Of a DNA stretch of 64,000 nt, positions 17,910 to 26,659 are shown piece after piece. Under the pieces are notes generated by a model, which saw only the letters and a program-made list of their open reading frames with translations, searched no databases and was not told where the DNA came from. This stretch comes from Sphingobacterium sp. LZ7M1 (GTDB lineage Bacteria; Bacteroidota; Bacteroidia; Sphingobacteriales; Sphingobacteriaceae): positions 1,426,001 to 1,490,000 of the forward strand of contig NZ_CP101134.1 in the NCBI RefSeq assembly GCF_024296865.1. The letters run 5' to 3'. A program made the translations under genes and the position numbers. Numbering within the stretch: position 1 is the first letter of the stretch; each line of letters opens with the position of its first letter.

Positions 17910-19244
17910 ATGAGCAACCTAAAGAAATCATTGTTTCGGGATGATGAAGGGAACTATCTATTGGTTCCATTCCTTTTCATCTGCAGTTTATTCCTATTAT
18001 GGGGCTTCGCCCATGGTTTTTTGGACGTGTTGGACAAGCATTTCCAGGATCTATTGCATGTTTCCAAGGCGCAGTCTGGCTTTGTACAGTTCTCTTTATA
18101 CATCGGATATTTGGCAATGGCCATCCCTGCAGGCCTTTTTATCAAGAAATTTGGTTACCAGAAAGGTATCATATTCGGATTGGTGCTCTTTGCCATAGGT
18201 GCTTTTATGTTCTATCCGGCAGCCAAACTGGCCGCATTTATCCCTTTTTTGGCCGCTTTGTTCGTGATTGCCTGTGGATTGGCATTCCTGGAAACTGCTG
18301 CCAATCCCTATTCCATTGTCCTAGGTTCTAAAGATGGAGCTGCCAGACGTATCAACATTTCCCAATCCTTCAATGGTTTGGGCTGGATATTGGGACCGTT
18401 GATTGGTGGATTGATGATCTTTGGGACAGAAGCCGAAGGCGAGCATGACAAATTTGACTCCTTGGTGCAGCCCTATATTGGAATTGGCTGTGTCGTAGTT
18501 TTGGTTGCTATTGTCTTCCTGATCATTACGCTTCCTGAAATCAAGGAGAAGAAAGAGGCTGGGGAATACGAGGAAAACCCACCGATGCGGAACTTGCTGA
18601 AACATCCGGTATTCATCTTCGCTGTTATTGCCCAGTTCTTATATGTGGCAGCCCAGACTGGAACAAATTCATTTTTCATCAATTATGTGATCGATGCCAT
18701 TCACGATTTGAAAACCCCGATTTCTAATATTATGGCCAATCTAGGTTCATTCGGTGAATTCTTCATGCCTAAAAACGACGAACAGGCAGCTTCCCTGATT
18801 CTTGCCTTTGGTGGAATGGGAGCTTTTTGGATAGGTCGGCTGACAGGTTCTTATTTGATGAAGTTCATCGCCCCACATCGTCTTTTGGGTTTTTACGCTA
18901 TCATGAATGTCATCTTAAATATTTTGGTGTTCATGAATTTAGGTTGGGTTTCCGTGTTTGCACTGTTCTTGACCTACTTTTTCATGTCCATCATGTTCCC
19001 GACCATTTTCGCACTGGGGATCAACAATTTGGGTACACTCACCAAAAAAGGATCATCCTTCTTGGTTATGGCGGTAGCAGGTGGTGCATTCTGTCCGCCT
19101 TTGATGGGCCTGATTGCCGATCATAGTACAATGGCTACTGGATTTATTATTCCAGTCCTGTGCTATGTGGTGATAGCCGTGTTTGCTATTTGGGGAGTAG
19201 GTAAAGTGGAAGGTAAATTAGATATGTCAAATCCCGTTCATTAA
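17910..19244 (+). CDS. FHS-family sugar:proton symporter, second copy
   Basis: A 444-residue permease with 12 hydrophobic segments. It shows the FHS hallmarks LLWGFAHGFLDVLDKHFQ and FLETAANPYSIVLGSKDGAARRINISQSFNGLGW, close to E. coli FucP. A loop of about 30 residues after helix 7 (residues near 270-300) is longer than in the first copy at 6617. The start ATG at 17910 lies 5 bp after the fucI stop; the frame extends upstream but overlaps fucI. It probably imports the sugar isomerised by FucI, either D-arabinose or L-fucose. Confidence 0.92.
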   Translation: MSNLKKSLFRDDEGNYLLVPFLFICSLFLLWGFAHGFLDVLDKHFQDLLHVSKAQSGFVQFSLYIGYLAMAIPAGLFIKKFGYQKGIIFGLVLFAIGAFMFYPAAKLAAFIPFLAALFVIACGLAFLETAANPYSIVLGSKDGAARRINISQSFNGLGWILGPLIGGLMIFGTEAEGEHDKFDSLVQPYIGIGCVVVLVAIVFLIITLPEIKEKKEAGEYEENPPMRNLLKHPVFIFAVIAQFLYVAAQTGTNSFFINYVIDAIHDLKTPISNIMANLGSFGEFFMPKNDEQAASLILAFGGMGAFWIGRLTGSYLMKFIAPHRLLGFYAIMNVILNILVFMNLGWVSVFALFLTYFFMSIMFPTIFALGINNLGTLTKKGSSFLVMAVAGGAFCPPLMGLIADHSTMATGFIIPVLCYVVIAVFAIWGVGKVEGKLDMSNPVH

Positions 19245-19255
19245 TAGAAGGTTAA

Positions 19256-20923
19256 ATGAAGCAATCATATGTAATTGGCGTTGATTTTGGGACCGATTCT
19301 GCTAGGGCTCTGCTGGTCGATGCTTCCAATGGAAAAGTGCTAGGGTCTGCAACCTCCAGCTTTAGGAGGTGGAAAGAAGGACTGTACTGCGACTCTAAAA
19401 AGAGTCAATTCCGTCAACATCCATTGGATTATATTGAAAGCCTTGAAGCTTGTCTAAAGGGCTGTTTGGCAAATGTCCAAGATGAAATCAAGACTAATAT
19501 AGTGGCCATATCCATCGACGCTACGGGTTCCACTCCAGTAGCCATTGATAGCAGTGGCCATCCTTTGGCGCTGACTTCGGAATTTTCCGAAAATCCTAAT
19601 GCCATGTTTTTTCTGTGGAAGGACCATAGCTCCATCAAGGAGGTTGAAGAAATCAACCGAAAAGCGCAAGACTTTGAAATCAATTACCTCAGCTATTGTG
19701 GCGGAGCGTATTCCTCGGAATGGTTTTGGTCCAAATTGCTCCACTTAGCCAGGACTGACGAAGAGGTTTACAACGCTACCAATTCCTGGCTTGAGCAGAG
19801 TGATTGGTTGCCCTATCTTTTGACAGGTCAACAAGATGCGCAAAAAATAAAGAGGAATGTGTGTGCGGCCGGGCATAAGGCTTTATGGGCGCAAGAATTA
19901 GGGGGCTATCCACCGCTGGAATTCTTTAGCCACTTAGACCCTAAATTGGAAAGGATATACCAATCCATTAATAAAGAGGTATTTACCGCTGATGAGATTG
20001 TTGGAGTTCTGTCCGCAGATTGGGCAGATAAACTAGGGTTAAAGGATAGCGTTTTGATCTGCGTAGGAGCGATCGACGCGCATGTTGGAGCCATCGGAGC
20101 CCAAATCCAACCTGGATATATGTGCAAGGTCATGGGGACATCCACCTGTGATATGATGGTCATTGATAGAGAAGAATTACAAGATCGATTGGTCCAAGGG
20201 ATCTGTGGACAGGTTCAAGGGTCAATCGTACCACACTATATAGGTCTGGAGGCCGGACAATCCGCTTTTGGGGATGTCTATAATTGGTTGAAAAACTTGC
20301 TGTTGTGGCCAATTAGGAACAGTCTGAAAAAAACTGCATTTCTGGGTAGTCAAGCCATTTCAGATTTAAGGGATGAACTTGAGCAAAATTTACTTTCAGA
20401 ACTATCCGAATTGGCCAAGCAACAGCCTATCCGAGAAGATGATGAAATGGCCTTGGATTGGTTCAATGGAAGGAGGACCCCAGATGTAAACCCTTCACTG
20501 ACTGCCGCCTTGTTCCATTTGGATTTGGGGACCAATCCTGTCCATATCTTTCAGGCTCTGGTCGAAGCAACCTGTTTTGGCTCCCGGGCGATCGTTGAAC
20601 ATGTGGAACGCCAAGGGGTCGCTATTCAAGGTGTCATTGGAATAGGGGGAATAGCCAAAAAATCGGATTATGTCATGCAAACCTTGGCAGATATCCTTCA
20701 AAGACCAATTATGGTCCATCGATCAGATGAAACCTGTGCTATGGGAGCTAGTATGCTGGCTGCAACTGCAGCAAAAATCTATCCTTCCTTGGCTGAGGCC
20801 ATGGATAACATGGGAGCCGGATTTGAAAAAGAATATTCGCCCAATCCTGAAAAGAAGGATTTGTTTGACAAACGCTATGCTAAGTATTTGGCTTATGGTT
20901 CTATGCTAAATACCATACAATAA
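19256..20923 (+). CDS. FGGY-family ribulokinase (AraB-like)
   Basis: A 555-residue carbohydrate kinase. The N-terminal phosphate-binding motif GVDFGTDSARALLVD (residues 8-22) and the segments SIDATGSTPVAID, SEWFWSKLLHLARTD, CVGAIDAHVGAIGAQI and KVMGTSTCDMMV match L-ribulokinase (AraB) rather than fuculokinase. AraB enzymes phosphorylate several 2-ketopentoses, including D-ribulose. Together with FucI it would turn D-arabinose into D-ribulose 5-phosphate, which enters the pentose phosphate pathway without an aldolase. A role on L-fuculose is the alternative. It starts 12 bp after the permease stop and ends 5 bp before the glycosidase-like gene. Confidence 0.88.
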   Translation: MKQSYVIGVDFGTDSARALLVDASNGKVLGSATSSFRRWKEGLYCDSKKSQFRQHPLDYIESLEACLKGCLANVQDEIKTNIVAISIDATGSTPVAIDSSGHPLALTSEFSENPNAMFFLWKDHSSIKEVEEINRKAQDFEINYLSYCGGAYSSEWFWSKLLHLARTDEEVYNATNSWLEQSDWLPYLLTGQQDAQKIKRNVCAAGHKALWAQELGGYPPLEFFSHLDPKLERIYQSINKEVFTADEIVGVLSADWADKLGLKDSVLICVGAIDAHVGAIGAQIQPGYMCKVMGTSTCDMMVIDREELQDRLVQGICGQVQGSIVPHYIGLEAGQSAFGDVYNWLKNLLLWPIRNSLKKTAFLGSQAISDLRDELEQNLLSELSELAKQQPIREDDEMALDWFNGRRTPDVNPSLTAALFHLDLGTNPVHIFQALVEATCFGSRAIVEHVERQGVAIQGVIGIGGIAKKSDYVMQTLADILQRPIMVHRSDETCAMGASMLAATAAKIYPSLAEAMDNMGAGFEKEYSPNPEKKDLFDKRYAKYLAYGSMLNTIQ

Positions 20924-20928
20924 CTGAA

Positions 20929-23010
20929 ATGAGAATTCACTGGATTTACATATTTGTTGGTTTGTTAACTTGGCTGCATGCTATGGATCCTTCCATAGCG
21001 TATGGCCAAGGGATTCCAAAGTTGCTCCAGCCGTACATATCCAATCTGGAGTATTCCAAAATTGGAAATCAAAATCCTGAAATCAAGTATAAAAAAATCG
21101 ATAAACAGACTTTTAGGCTTGAATTCACCTGGGAAATAAAAGCCGATACAAGCTTAGATAGGCTCTATGTCGCTGTAAAGCCTGAATTTAAGCCTAGTTT
21201 TCATTGGGCACCTCATCTGACTCCTACAGATAACCATATCATCACCCAACATGTTTTTCGTTCGGCGGCCTTGATTGTTCAGGATAGCCAAAAGTCTTTG
21301 GCCATCATTCCGGATGTGTCGCTGTTAACATCAAAACCTACAGTTCCTTGGTATCTAGATCTTGATGCCGATGAGAACCTCATGACCTTAGGCCAGGCAA
21401 ATTCTAAGATTACCGATCATGTGCTTTATGAAAAAGAAGAAAAGACAGATTTTCCAGCAGGAACCTATCGTCTGGCTTTTTACGTAAAATTCTCTTCAGA
21501 TCCAGCTAGCATTGATAATCCGTTTGCCGGTATAAATCAGTTTATGTGGCAGCAATGGGGTAAGAAACTCTATCAAAATGGGGAGCCTTTCGATAATAAC
21601 AATCTCGATGCTTATGTAGACTATACCTATCAATGGGCCTTCAAATATTGGCGAGACGCTGTATGGCAGGAATTTGACCTGAATGGCAAAAGAGTAGGAG
21701 CTCCCACCTTTATTGTAAATGTTACCCAAAGCCCTAATTATCCAGGTGAAGTCAACGAAAGGGAGTTTAGGTCCATTTGGAACCAAGCTTGGTTCAATTC
21801 CTTACGCTCTGCATCTGGCTTATTTCGCTATGCAAAGCGGAAAAACATAGATTCGCTGATACGCTATGCGAATATGACCAAGGAATTGACGCTTTCCTTT
21901 CCGCAGAGAAATGGTTTTTTCCCGGGATTGATCGCCACAGAAATGAAGGAAGTAGAAGTCGAGGGAAAAAAATATTGGCGCTCGGCAGGCTGGAATACCC
22001 ATTTCTTCGGCAACTCAAACCGTAATCCCTATACCTGGAATGCAAAAGAATCTCCTTACCATATTCTGGATATGAGCTATACGGCTCTATTGATGCTGGA
22101 TTGGTATTCTGAGTTGGAAAAAGATCCCCGATTATTGGATTATGCCATTCGATATGCCGATGCATTGGTCAACATACAACTCCCTGATGGCTATTTTCCA
22201 GCATGGCTAGATCTAAATCAGCAGAAAGATATGGAGCTGTTGAGCAAATCTCCAGAATCTGCCATGTCCGTAAGTTTTTTGCTGAGATTATATCAGATAA
22301 GCAAAGTTGAAAAATATAAAGCATCCGCTTTAAAAGCCCTTGATGTAATCGTAAAGGAAATTGTTCCAGTCGGACGCTGGGAAGATTTTGAAACCTATTG
22401 GTCCTGTAGCCGATTTGGACATGACAGTTTAGTGGATCGGAAAATTGCTAGGAATAATATGTACAAGCAAAATACCCTGAGCATGTATTATACGGCCCAG
22501 GCAGCCATGGAAGCCTATAAGGTTACAGCGGACCAAGCTTATTTACAAAAAGGAAAAAGGGTGCTGGATGAACTGTTAATGTGGCAAGCTGTTTGGCAAC
22601 CATCCTTTATCTATATACATGCCCTGGGCGGTTTTGGAGTCATGAATGCAGATGCGGAATGGAATGATTCCAGGCAGAGCTTATTTGCTGAACTGATCAT
22701 GCAATATGGAAAAGAATTAGGTCGGAAAGATTATATGCAACGGGGCATTGCTGCCTTAAAGGCGTCCTTTGTCATGATGTATGCTCCCGAGAATCAAGAA
22801 ACCAAGGAACAATGGCAAAAACGCTGGCCATTTCTGAGGAAACAGGATTACGGCTTTATGATGGAAAACTATGGGCATGATGGCCATACCGATTCCAACG
22901 GAATTGGAATTGGAGAATTTACTATCTATGATTGGGGGAACGGAGCAGCCTCGGAAGCAGTTAATCGTGTCATCGATCATTGGGGTGAAAATGTCTTTGC
23001 AAAATGGTAA
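20929..23010 (+). CDS. Secreted alpha/alpha-toroid protein, putative glycoside hydrolase of unassigned family
   Basis: A 693-residue protein with a signal peptide (hydrophobic residues 5-20, cleavage near AYGQG). Residues about 30-290 look like a beta-sandwich region. Residues about 300-690 form a helical repeat typical of six-hairpin toroids, with FFPGLIATEM, NIQLPDGYFPAWLD, SAMSVSFLLRLYQ, YKQNTLSMYYTAQAAMEAY and a DGHTDSNGIGIGE segment. Acidic residues cluster in these loops. I cannot place it in a numbered GH family. Its operon (GH172-like enzyme, FucI, kinase) suggests it acts on the same polysaccharide, probably as a partner hydrolase or lyase. Confidence 0.6.
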   Translation: MRIHWIYIFVGLLTWLHAMDPSIAYGQGIPKLLQPYISNLEYSKIGNQNPEIKYKKIDKQTFRLEFTWEIKADTSLDRLYVAVKPEFKPSFHWAPHLTPTDNHIITQHVFRSAALIVQDSQKSLAIIPDVSLLTSKPTVPWYLDLDADENLMTLGQANSKITDHVLYEKEEKTDFPAGTYRLAFYVKFSSDPASIDNPFAGINQFMWQQWGKKLYQNGEPFDNNNLDAYVDYTYQWAFKYWRDAVWQEFDLNGKRVGAPTFIVNVTQSPNYPGEVNEREFRSIWNQAWFNSLRSASGLFRYAKRKNIDSLIRYANMTKELTLSFPQRNGFFPGLIATEMKEVEVEGKKYWRSAGWNTHFFGNSNRNPYTWNAKESPYHILDMSYTALLMLDWYSELEKDPRLLDYAIRYADALVNIQLPDGYFPAWLDLNQQKDMELLSKSPESAMSVSFLLRLYQISKVEKYKASALKALDVIVKEIVPVGRWEDFETYWSCSRFGHDSLVDRKIARNNMYKQNTLSMYYTAQAAMEAYKVTADQAYLQKGKRVLDELLMWQAVWQPSFIYIHALGGFGVMNADAEWNDSRQSLFAELIMQYGKELGRKDYMQRGIAALKASFVMMYAPENQETKEQWQKRWPFLRKQDYGFMMENYGHDGHTDSNGIGIGEFTIYDWGNGAASEAVNRVIDHWGENVFAKW

Positions 23011-23050
23011 TGCAAGGTTAGTTATGAATTAATAATAATATATTTACAAA

Positions 23051-24040
23051 ATGGTAAAAAAGGTATCATTAAAGGATATTGCTCAGAAAATTGGCGTTTC
23101 TACCGCATTAGTTTCTTATGTGTTAAGTGGTAATGAAGAAAAGGGCAGAGTAGGGAAGGATACTGCAGAAAAGATCAGACAGGCTGCCAAAGAACTGAAT
23201 TATCAGCCCAACCATATCGCCAAAAGTTTAAAAACGGGTAAAACCAATACCATCGGACTAATTGTTGCAGATATTTCAAATCCTTTCTTTGCTTCGATCG
23301 CACGAGGAATAGAAGATGAGTCTGGACATTTTGGTCTGACCACCATAATAGGTAGTTCCGATGAAAGTACGGAGAAATTGAAAAACCTAGTCGATGTTTT
23401 TATTAAAAGGCAAGTCGATGGTTTTATCATCTCTCCACCGGATCACTCCGAAGAAACCATCGAATATATTATTTCTTTGGGCATTCCCATCTGTTTGATC
23501 GATAGGCATTTTGATCATGTCAATTCCAGCTATGTCATCACAGATAATAAAGAGTCCATGCAGACCGCGGTGGGCCATCTCATTGAAATGGGGTACAAGA
23601 ACCTGGCTTTTGTTGCCTACAAGAGTAGCCTACAGCATATGAAAGACCGTGAACAAGGTTTCTTGAATGCCAGCTCTGCAATCCAATCCAGATTGTATAA
23701 AATTAATTTCAGTAAGCAACAGCAAGAATTAGGGCAAGTCCTAGAGGAGATTTTGAACGATCAGAAAGCTGATGCCATTGTTTTTGCCACCAATACCCTT
23801 TCGGTTGCGGGATTAAAATACCTCACCCAAAAAGAGATCCAGATCCCAAAGGACTTAAATGTAATGTGCTTTGACTTTAGTGAGGTATATGATTTCTTTT
23901 ATCATCCCATAATCCATGTTAAACAGCCTATTGAGCAGTTAGCAAAGGAAAGTGTCATTGCCTTAACCCAGCAGATGAAAGATAATACCATTCAGAAAAA
24001 GGTGTTGAATTCTGAATTGGTTGCAAAGAAGAGGGGTTAA
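23051..24040 (+). CDS. LacI-family transcriptional regulator
   Basis: A 329-residue repressor. The N-terminal helix-turn-helix reads SLKDIAQKIGVSTALVSYVLSG, followed by the hinge helix (NYQPNHIAKSLKTGKTNTIGLIVADISNPFF) and a periplasmic-binding-protein-like effector domain to the C-terminus. It sits 40 bp after the last gene of the GH172-FucI-kinase cluster and is probably its local regulator. Two CG-centred palindromes before that cluster (13495-13506 and 13594-13610) are candidate binding sites. It converges with crcB with only 4 bp between the stop codons. Confidence 0.92.
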   Translation: MVKKVSLKDIAQKIGVSTALVSYVLSGNEEKGRVGKDTAEKIRQAAKELNYQPNHIAKSLKTGKTNTIGLIVADISNPFFASIARGIEDESGHFGLTTIIGSSDESTEKLKNLVDVFIKRQVDGFIISPPDHSEETIEYIISLGIPICLIDRHFDHVNSSYVITDNKESMQTAVGHLIEMGYKNLAFVAYKSSLQHMKDREQGFLNASSAIQSRLYKINFSKQQQELGQVLEEILNDQKADAIVFATNTLSVAGLKYLTQKEIQIPKDLNVMCFDFSEVYDFFYHPIIHVKQPIEQLAKESVIALTQQMKDNTIQKKVLNSELVAKKRG

Positions 24041-24044
24041 TGAT

Positions 24045-24425
24045 TTATTGAAATAATTTCCAGAACATCAAGCCACAGTAAACTGCCGCCAATCCAAGGA
24101 CAACGCTAAGGCCAATGTATAGGAAGGCCTGCGACGTCTGTTGGTTTTGGATAAGATTGATGTTTTCTGCCGCAAAGGTAGAGAAGGTCGTGTAACCACC
24201 ACAAAAGCCTGTTACCAGTAACAGTTTCCATTCATTGCTCAAGCCTTGGTTTTTGGCAAAATAACCCAATAATAGCCCAATCAGCAGACAGCCTAAGAGG
24301 TTCACGATTAAAGTGCCAAGCGGAATCTGGCTGGGATAATTTTTGCTGATGAACTGACCGCTGTAATACCTTAGTACACTTCCGACAGCTCCACCTGCAG
24401 CAATAATGAATGCCTCTCTGATCAT
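24045..24425 (-). CDS. crcB: Fluoride channel CrcB/FluC
   Basis: A 126-residue membrane protein with four hydrophobic segments that exports fluoride passively as a dual-topology dimer. The diagnostic motif GFCGGYTTFSTFAAE spans the region near residue 73, with the upstream GGAVGSVLRYYSGQF also conserved. Length matches the family. It is encoded alone. I looked for a fluoride riboswitch before the start codon and did not see its conserved core. Confidence 0.95.
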   Translation of the reverse strand: MIREAFIIAAGGAVGSVLRYYSGQFISKNYPSQIPLGTLIVNLLGCLLIGLLLGYFAKNQGLSNEWKLLLVTGFCGGYTTFSTFAAENINLIQNQQTSQAFLYIGLSVVLGLAAVYCGLMFWKLFQ

Positions 24426-24696
24426 GAATAATAACTAATGTTGATTTATTTTTTTCGAATTTAATGAATTCCTTTACAAGTTCCGAATGGATCGATATTC
24501 AATAAAACCGAGCGAAAGGTATGAAAATGAATGAAATATGATTGATGTCAGAAAATTGTTGCGTAAATAATGTTATAAAAATTCAAAAAATACCCTGCGA
24601 TTGTAAAAAAATGATATTTTTGTTATAACTAAATTATGAATATCATTATCCCCAAACAACAATAACCGGTTGGATTGGGACAAAAATTAGGAATGT

Positions 24697-25593
24697 ATGG
24701 AAGCTTTAAAGACTATGGAAGCAAGGTATCCAATTGAGTTTACTGTGCCTGCTTTTGGAGCTGGTTCGTTTTATATTCAAGAAGACCTTAGGGAGGAATT
24801 CTATACCCACTATCATAGGCATAAGGAAATTCAAATTTCCTATATCCTAAAAGGTAGGGGTTCGGTCGTTATCGGAAACTTAATACAGCCTTTTTTTGAA
24901 AATGAAATCTATATCTTAAAGGCCAACGACCCCCATATCTTTATTAAAGAAGGAGCTGAAAATGACCAGATCCATGTAGTCCATATTTTTGTTGCCTTCG
25001 ACAAGATGCAGTCCTTCTTCAATATGCAGGAGCTGCATCGGATCAGGGATATCTTTACAACCTTGGATTCCAGTAAAAAGTTGTTGCAGAAATATAGCCT
25101 GCCAGTGAGGTCCATCTTTCAATCATTACTGCGAGAGGAGGGTCTGCCTAAACTCATGCGCGTATTGGAGGTCTTCGAATACCTGATCGCCAATGAAAAG
25201 GAAATGATCTCCCTGTATTCCGGACTTCCTGAATCAAACTTCAATGATAAAGTCGGGGTCCGTATCAATGAAGTCCTGCGATATTCCCTAGAAAACTATA
25301 ACAGGGAAATCAGTATCGATGCGGTTGCCAAACTCATCCACATGACCCCATCCGCATTCTGTAAGTATTTTAAAAAGCATACCATGAAAACCTATGTAAC
25401 CTTTTTAAATGAAATCCGAATCGAAAAAGCCTGCCAATTGCTCATCAACAAGTCCACAGAAAATATTTCCGAAGTCGCCTACCAATGCGGATTTAATACC
25501 GTCGTCCATTTTAATCGTGTATTTAAACATATCCTCCATAGCTCACCCTCTGAGTTTATCCATCGACATGCGGTGAATAATATGGCGAATTAA
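24697..25593 (+). CDS. AraC-family transcriptional regulator
   Basis: A 298-residue regulator with an N-terminal cupin-like sensor domain (residues about 25-100, FYTHYHRHKEIQISYILKG) and a C-terminal AraC helix-turn-helix pair (SIDAVAKLIHMTPSAFCKYFKKHTMKTYVTFLNEIRIEKA, then ISEVAYQCGFNTVVHFNRVFK). It resembles the regulator at 5633 in layout. It has no adjacent enzyme operon: crcB is divergent upstream and a repeat region lies downstream, so its target is unknown. AGGA just upstream may serve as the ribosome-binding site. A TATTTTTG -7-like element lies at 24615-24622. Confidence 0.9.
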   Translation: MEALKTMEARYPIEFTVPAFGAGSFYIQEDLREEFYTHYHRHKEIQISYILKGRGSVVIGNLIQPFFENEIYILKANDPHIFIKEGAENDQIHVVHIFVAFDKMQSFFNMQELHRIRDIFTTLDSSKKLLQKYSLPVRSIFQSLLREEGLPKLMRVLEVFEYLIANEKEMISLYSGLPESNFNDKVGVRINEVLRYSLENYNREISIDAVAKLIHMTPSAFCKYFKKHTMKTYVTFLNEIRIEKACQLLINKSTENISEVAYQCGFNTVVHFNRVFKHILHSSPSEFIHRHAVNNMAN

Positions 25594-25639
25594 GGAGGGG
25601 ATTTGAGATGGGAGATATGAGAAGTGAGACAGTGAATTT

Positions 25640-25850
25640 TCCGAAAGGGTAATTTTTTAGTCATTCTGAAGTTTATCCGAAGAATCTCGGAGTAATACAA
25701 ACAAAGATTGAATTGACGTAAGGGCACTCCATCTTCGATGGAGAATGAAAGAAACTGTTGGAGGAGAGCCGGACAGATTCCTCACTGATCGGTCAGAATC
25801 AAAATATGCTAATGAAGGATTCAGAGTGAAGCGAAGAATCAATTTTTGTT
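25640..25850. repeat. REP-like intergenic repeat cluster
   Basis: This non-coding stretch has short, partly palindromic units of the form GATTC...GAATC. A perfect 7-bp inverted repeat (CTCCATC 25727-25733, GATGGAG 25737-25743, loop TTC) lies in the middle. The wording (ATTCTGAAG, GAAGAATC, AGATTCCTCACTGATCGGTCAGAATC) is like intergenic repeats seen in Sphingobacteriaceae genomes. No open reading frame of interest runs through it. Confidence 0.5.
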
Positions 25851-26053
25851 TTTTCTTGGGGATGCAATAATTCCGAAATCGGAAGATGAGGAAACTATTT
25901 TCTGGGGATTAATTTCCGCTTTAGAGGATTTATAGAAAAATATTTCATCCCTGCTAAGGGTTGTGTATCCCAAAGATATCCTTTGACCTATTCCAGTCCA
26001 ATCCTCCCATCCAGTACCCTGAGCGGCGTCTAATGGCATCCTGATTCAACAAC

Positions 26054-26072
26054 GGGCGTTTGCAAAACGCCC
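26054..26072. repeat. REP-like palindrome
   Basis: GGGCGTTT (26054-26061), loop GCA, AAACGCCC (26065-26072): a perfect 8-bp inverted repeat followed by CCTACAG. This has the shape of a bacterial REP sequence. It lies just before a 45-bp minisatellite. Confidence 0.6.
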
Positions 26073-26113
26073 CTACAGTATTGGGGTCTTTCCAACGACA
26101 CAATAGCAAGATG

Positions 26114-26293
26114 TTCCTGGTCTATCCTCACATCCATTTAATCCTGATTCCTGCTCAGTTCCTGGCCCATCCTCCCATCCCTTAAATCCTGGTTCTTGCC
26201 CAGTTCCTGGCCCATCCTCCCATCCCTTAAATCCTGGTTCTTGCCCAGTTCCTGGCCCATCCTCCCATCCCTTTAATCCTGGTTCAAAATATT
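26114..26293. repeat. 45-bp tandem repeat (minisatellite), four copies
   Basis: A unit beginning TTCCTGGCCCATCCTC recurs at 26114, 26159, 26204 and 26249, exactly 45 bp apart. The middle copies are nearly identical and the first is diverged. Because 45 is divisible by three, the minus strand stays open for 76 codons and would encode a Gly/Pro/Glu-rich 15-residue repeat. Base composition on the plus strand is C/T-rich, unlike the neighbours. I treat it as a non-coding repeat, but translation cannot be excluded. Confidence 0.85.
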
Positions 26294-26415
26294 TACCCAA
26301 TCGCCTCTACATTCACTTCAGCACACAGCTCTCTGATCTCTTATCTACTCCAAATTTGGAATTTGGCTCAAAATTTGTTATATTACTAGCAAACAATAAA
26401 AGAAAGGTAAATAAT

Positions 26416-26544
26416 ATGATTAAAAAAGAAAGAAGTAAAAAAGAAAAAATGATCCAGAACCCATTCTCATTCTATGTAACGAATGTAGGGTTTATCGGAA
26501 ACCAACCAAGCCCACAAAATAGAAGTGTTAACAAGAAAAGTTAA
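26416..26544 (+). CDS. Small basic hypothetical protein (42 aa)
   Basis: A 42-codon frame starting MIKKERSKKEKM and ending RSVNKKS, with a GAAAGG ribosome-binding sequence 9-13 bases upstream. The N-terminal third is Lys/Arg-rich; the middle (NPFSFYVTNVGFIGNQP) is uncharged. A GTTAAC inverted repeat overlaps the stop and a terminator-like hairpin follows at 26580-26603. These signs suggest a real small gene, but I do not recognise the family and codon evidence is thin. Confidence 0.4.
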   Translation: MIKKERSKKEKMIQNPFSFYVTNVGFIGNQPSPQNRSVNKKS

Positions 26545-26579
26545 CCCTTCTACAAAACCAAAACAAATTAAATTAGGCG

Positions 26580-26603
26580 TGCTTTTTGAGAAAAAAGCAT
26601 TTT
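26580..26603 (+). terminator. Terminator-like hairpin after the small ORF
   Basis: TGCTTTTT (26580-26587) pairs with AAAAAGCA (26592-26599), followed by TTTT. The stem is AT-rich, so strength is uncertain. Confidence 0.5.
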
Positions 26604-26659
26604 GTGTTTCTAGCGGGTTCGTTTTCTCCCGGCCCTAAATCCCCAGCCTCACTTCCGAA

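Noticed and set aside
16142..20923. A standard L-fucose isomerase-kinase-aldolase pathway
   Set aside because: The kinase looks like AraB and no fuculose-phosphate aldolase gene is present; kept only as an alternative.
24426..24690. Fluoride riboswitch upstream of crcB
   Set aside because: The conserved riboswitch core is not visible on the minus strand in this gap.
26114..26293. CRISPR array
   Set aside because: The 45-bp units are contiguous with no variable spacers; it is a tandem repeat.
26073..26300. A protein-coding gene with 15-residue repeats on the minus strand
   Set aside because: The frame is a by-product of a repeat length divisible by three; no conserved domain or promoter supports it.
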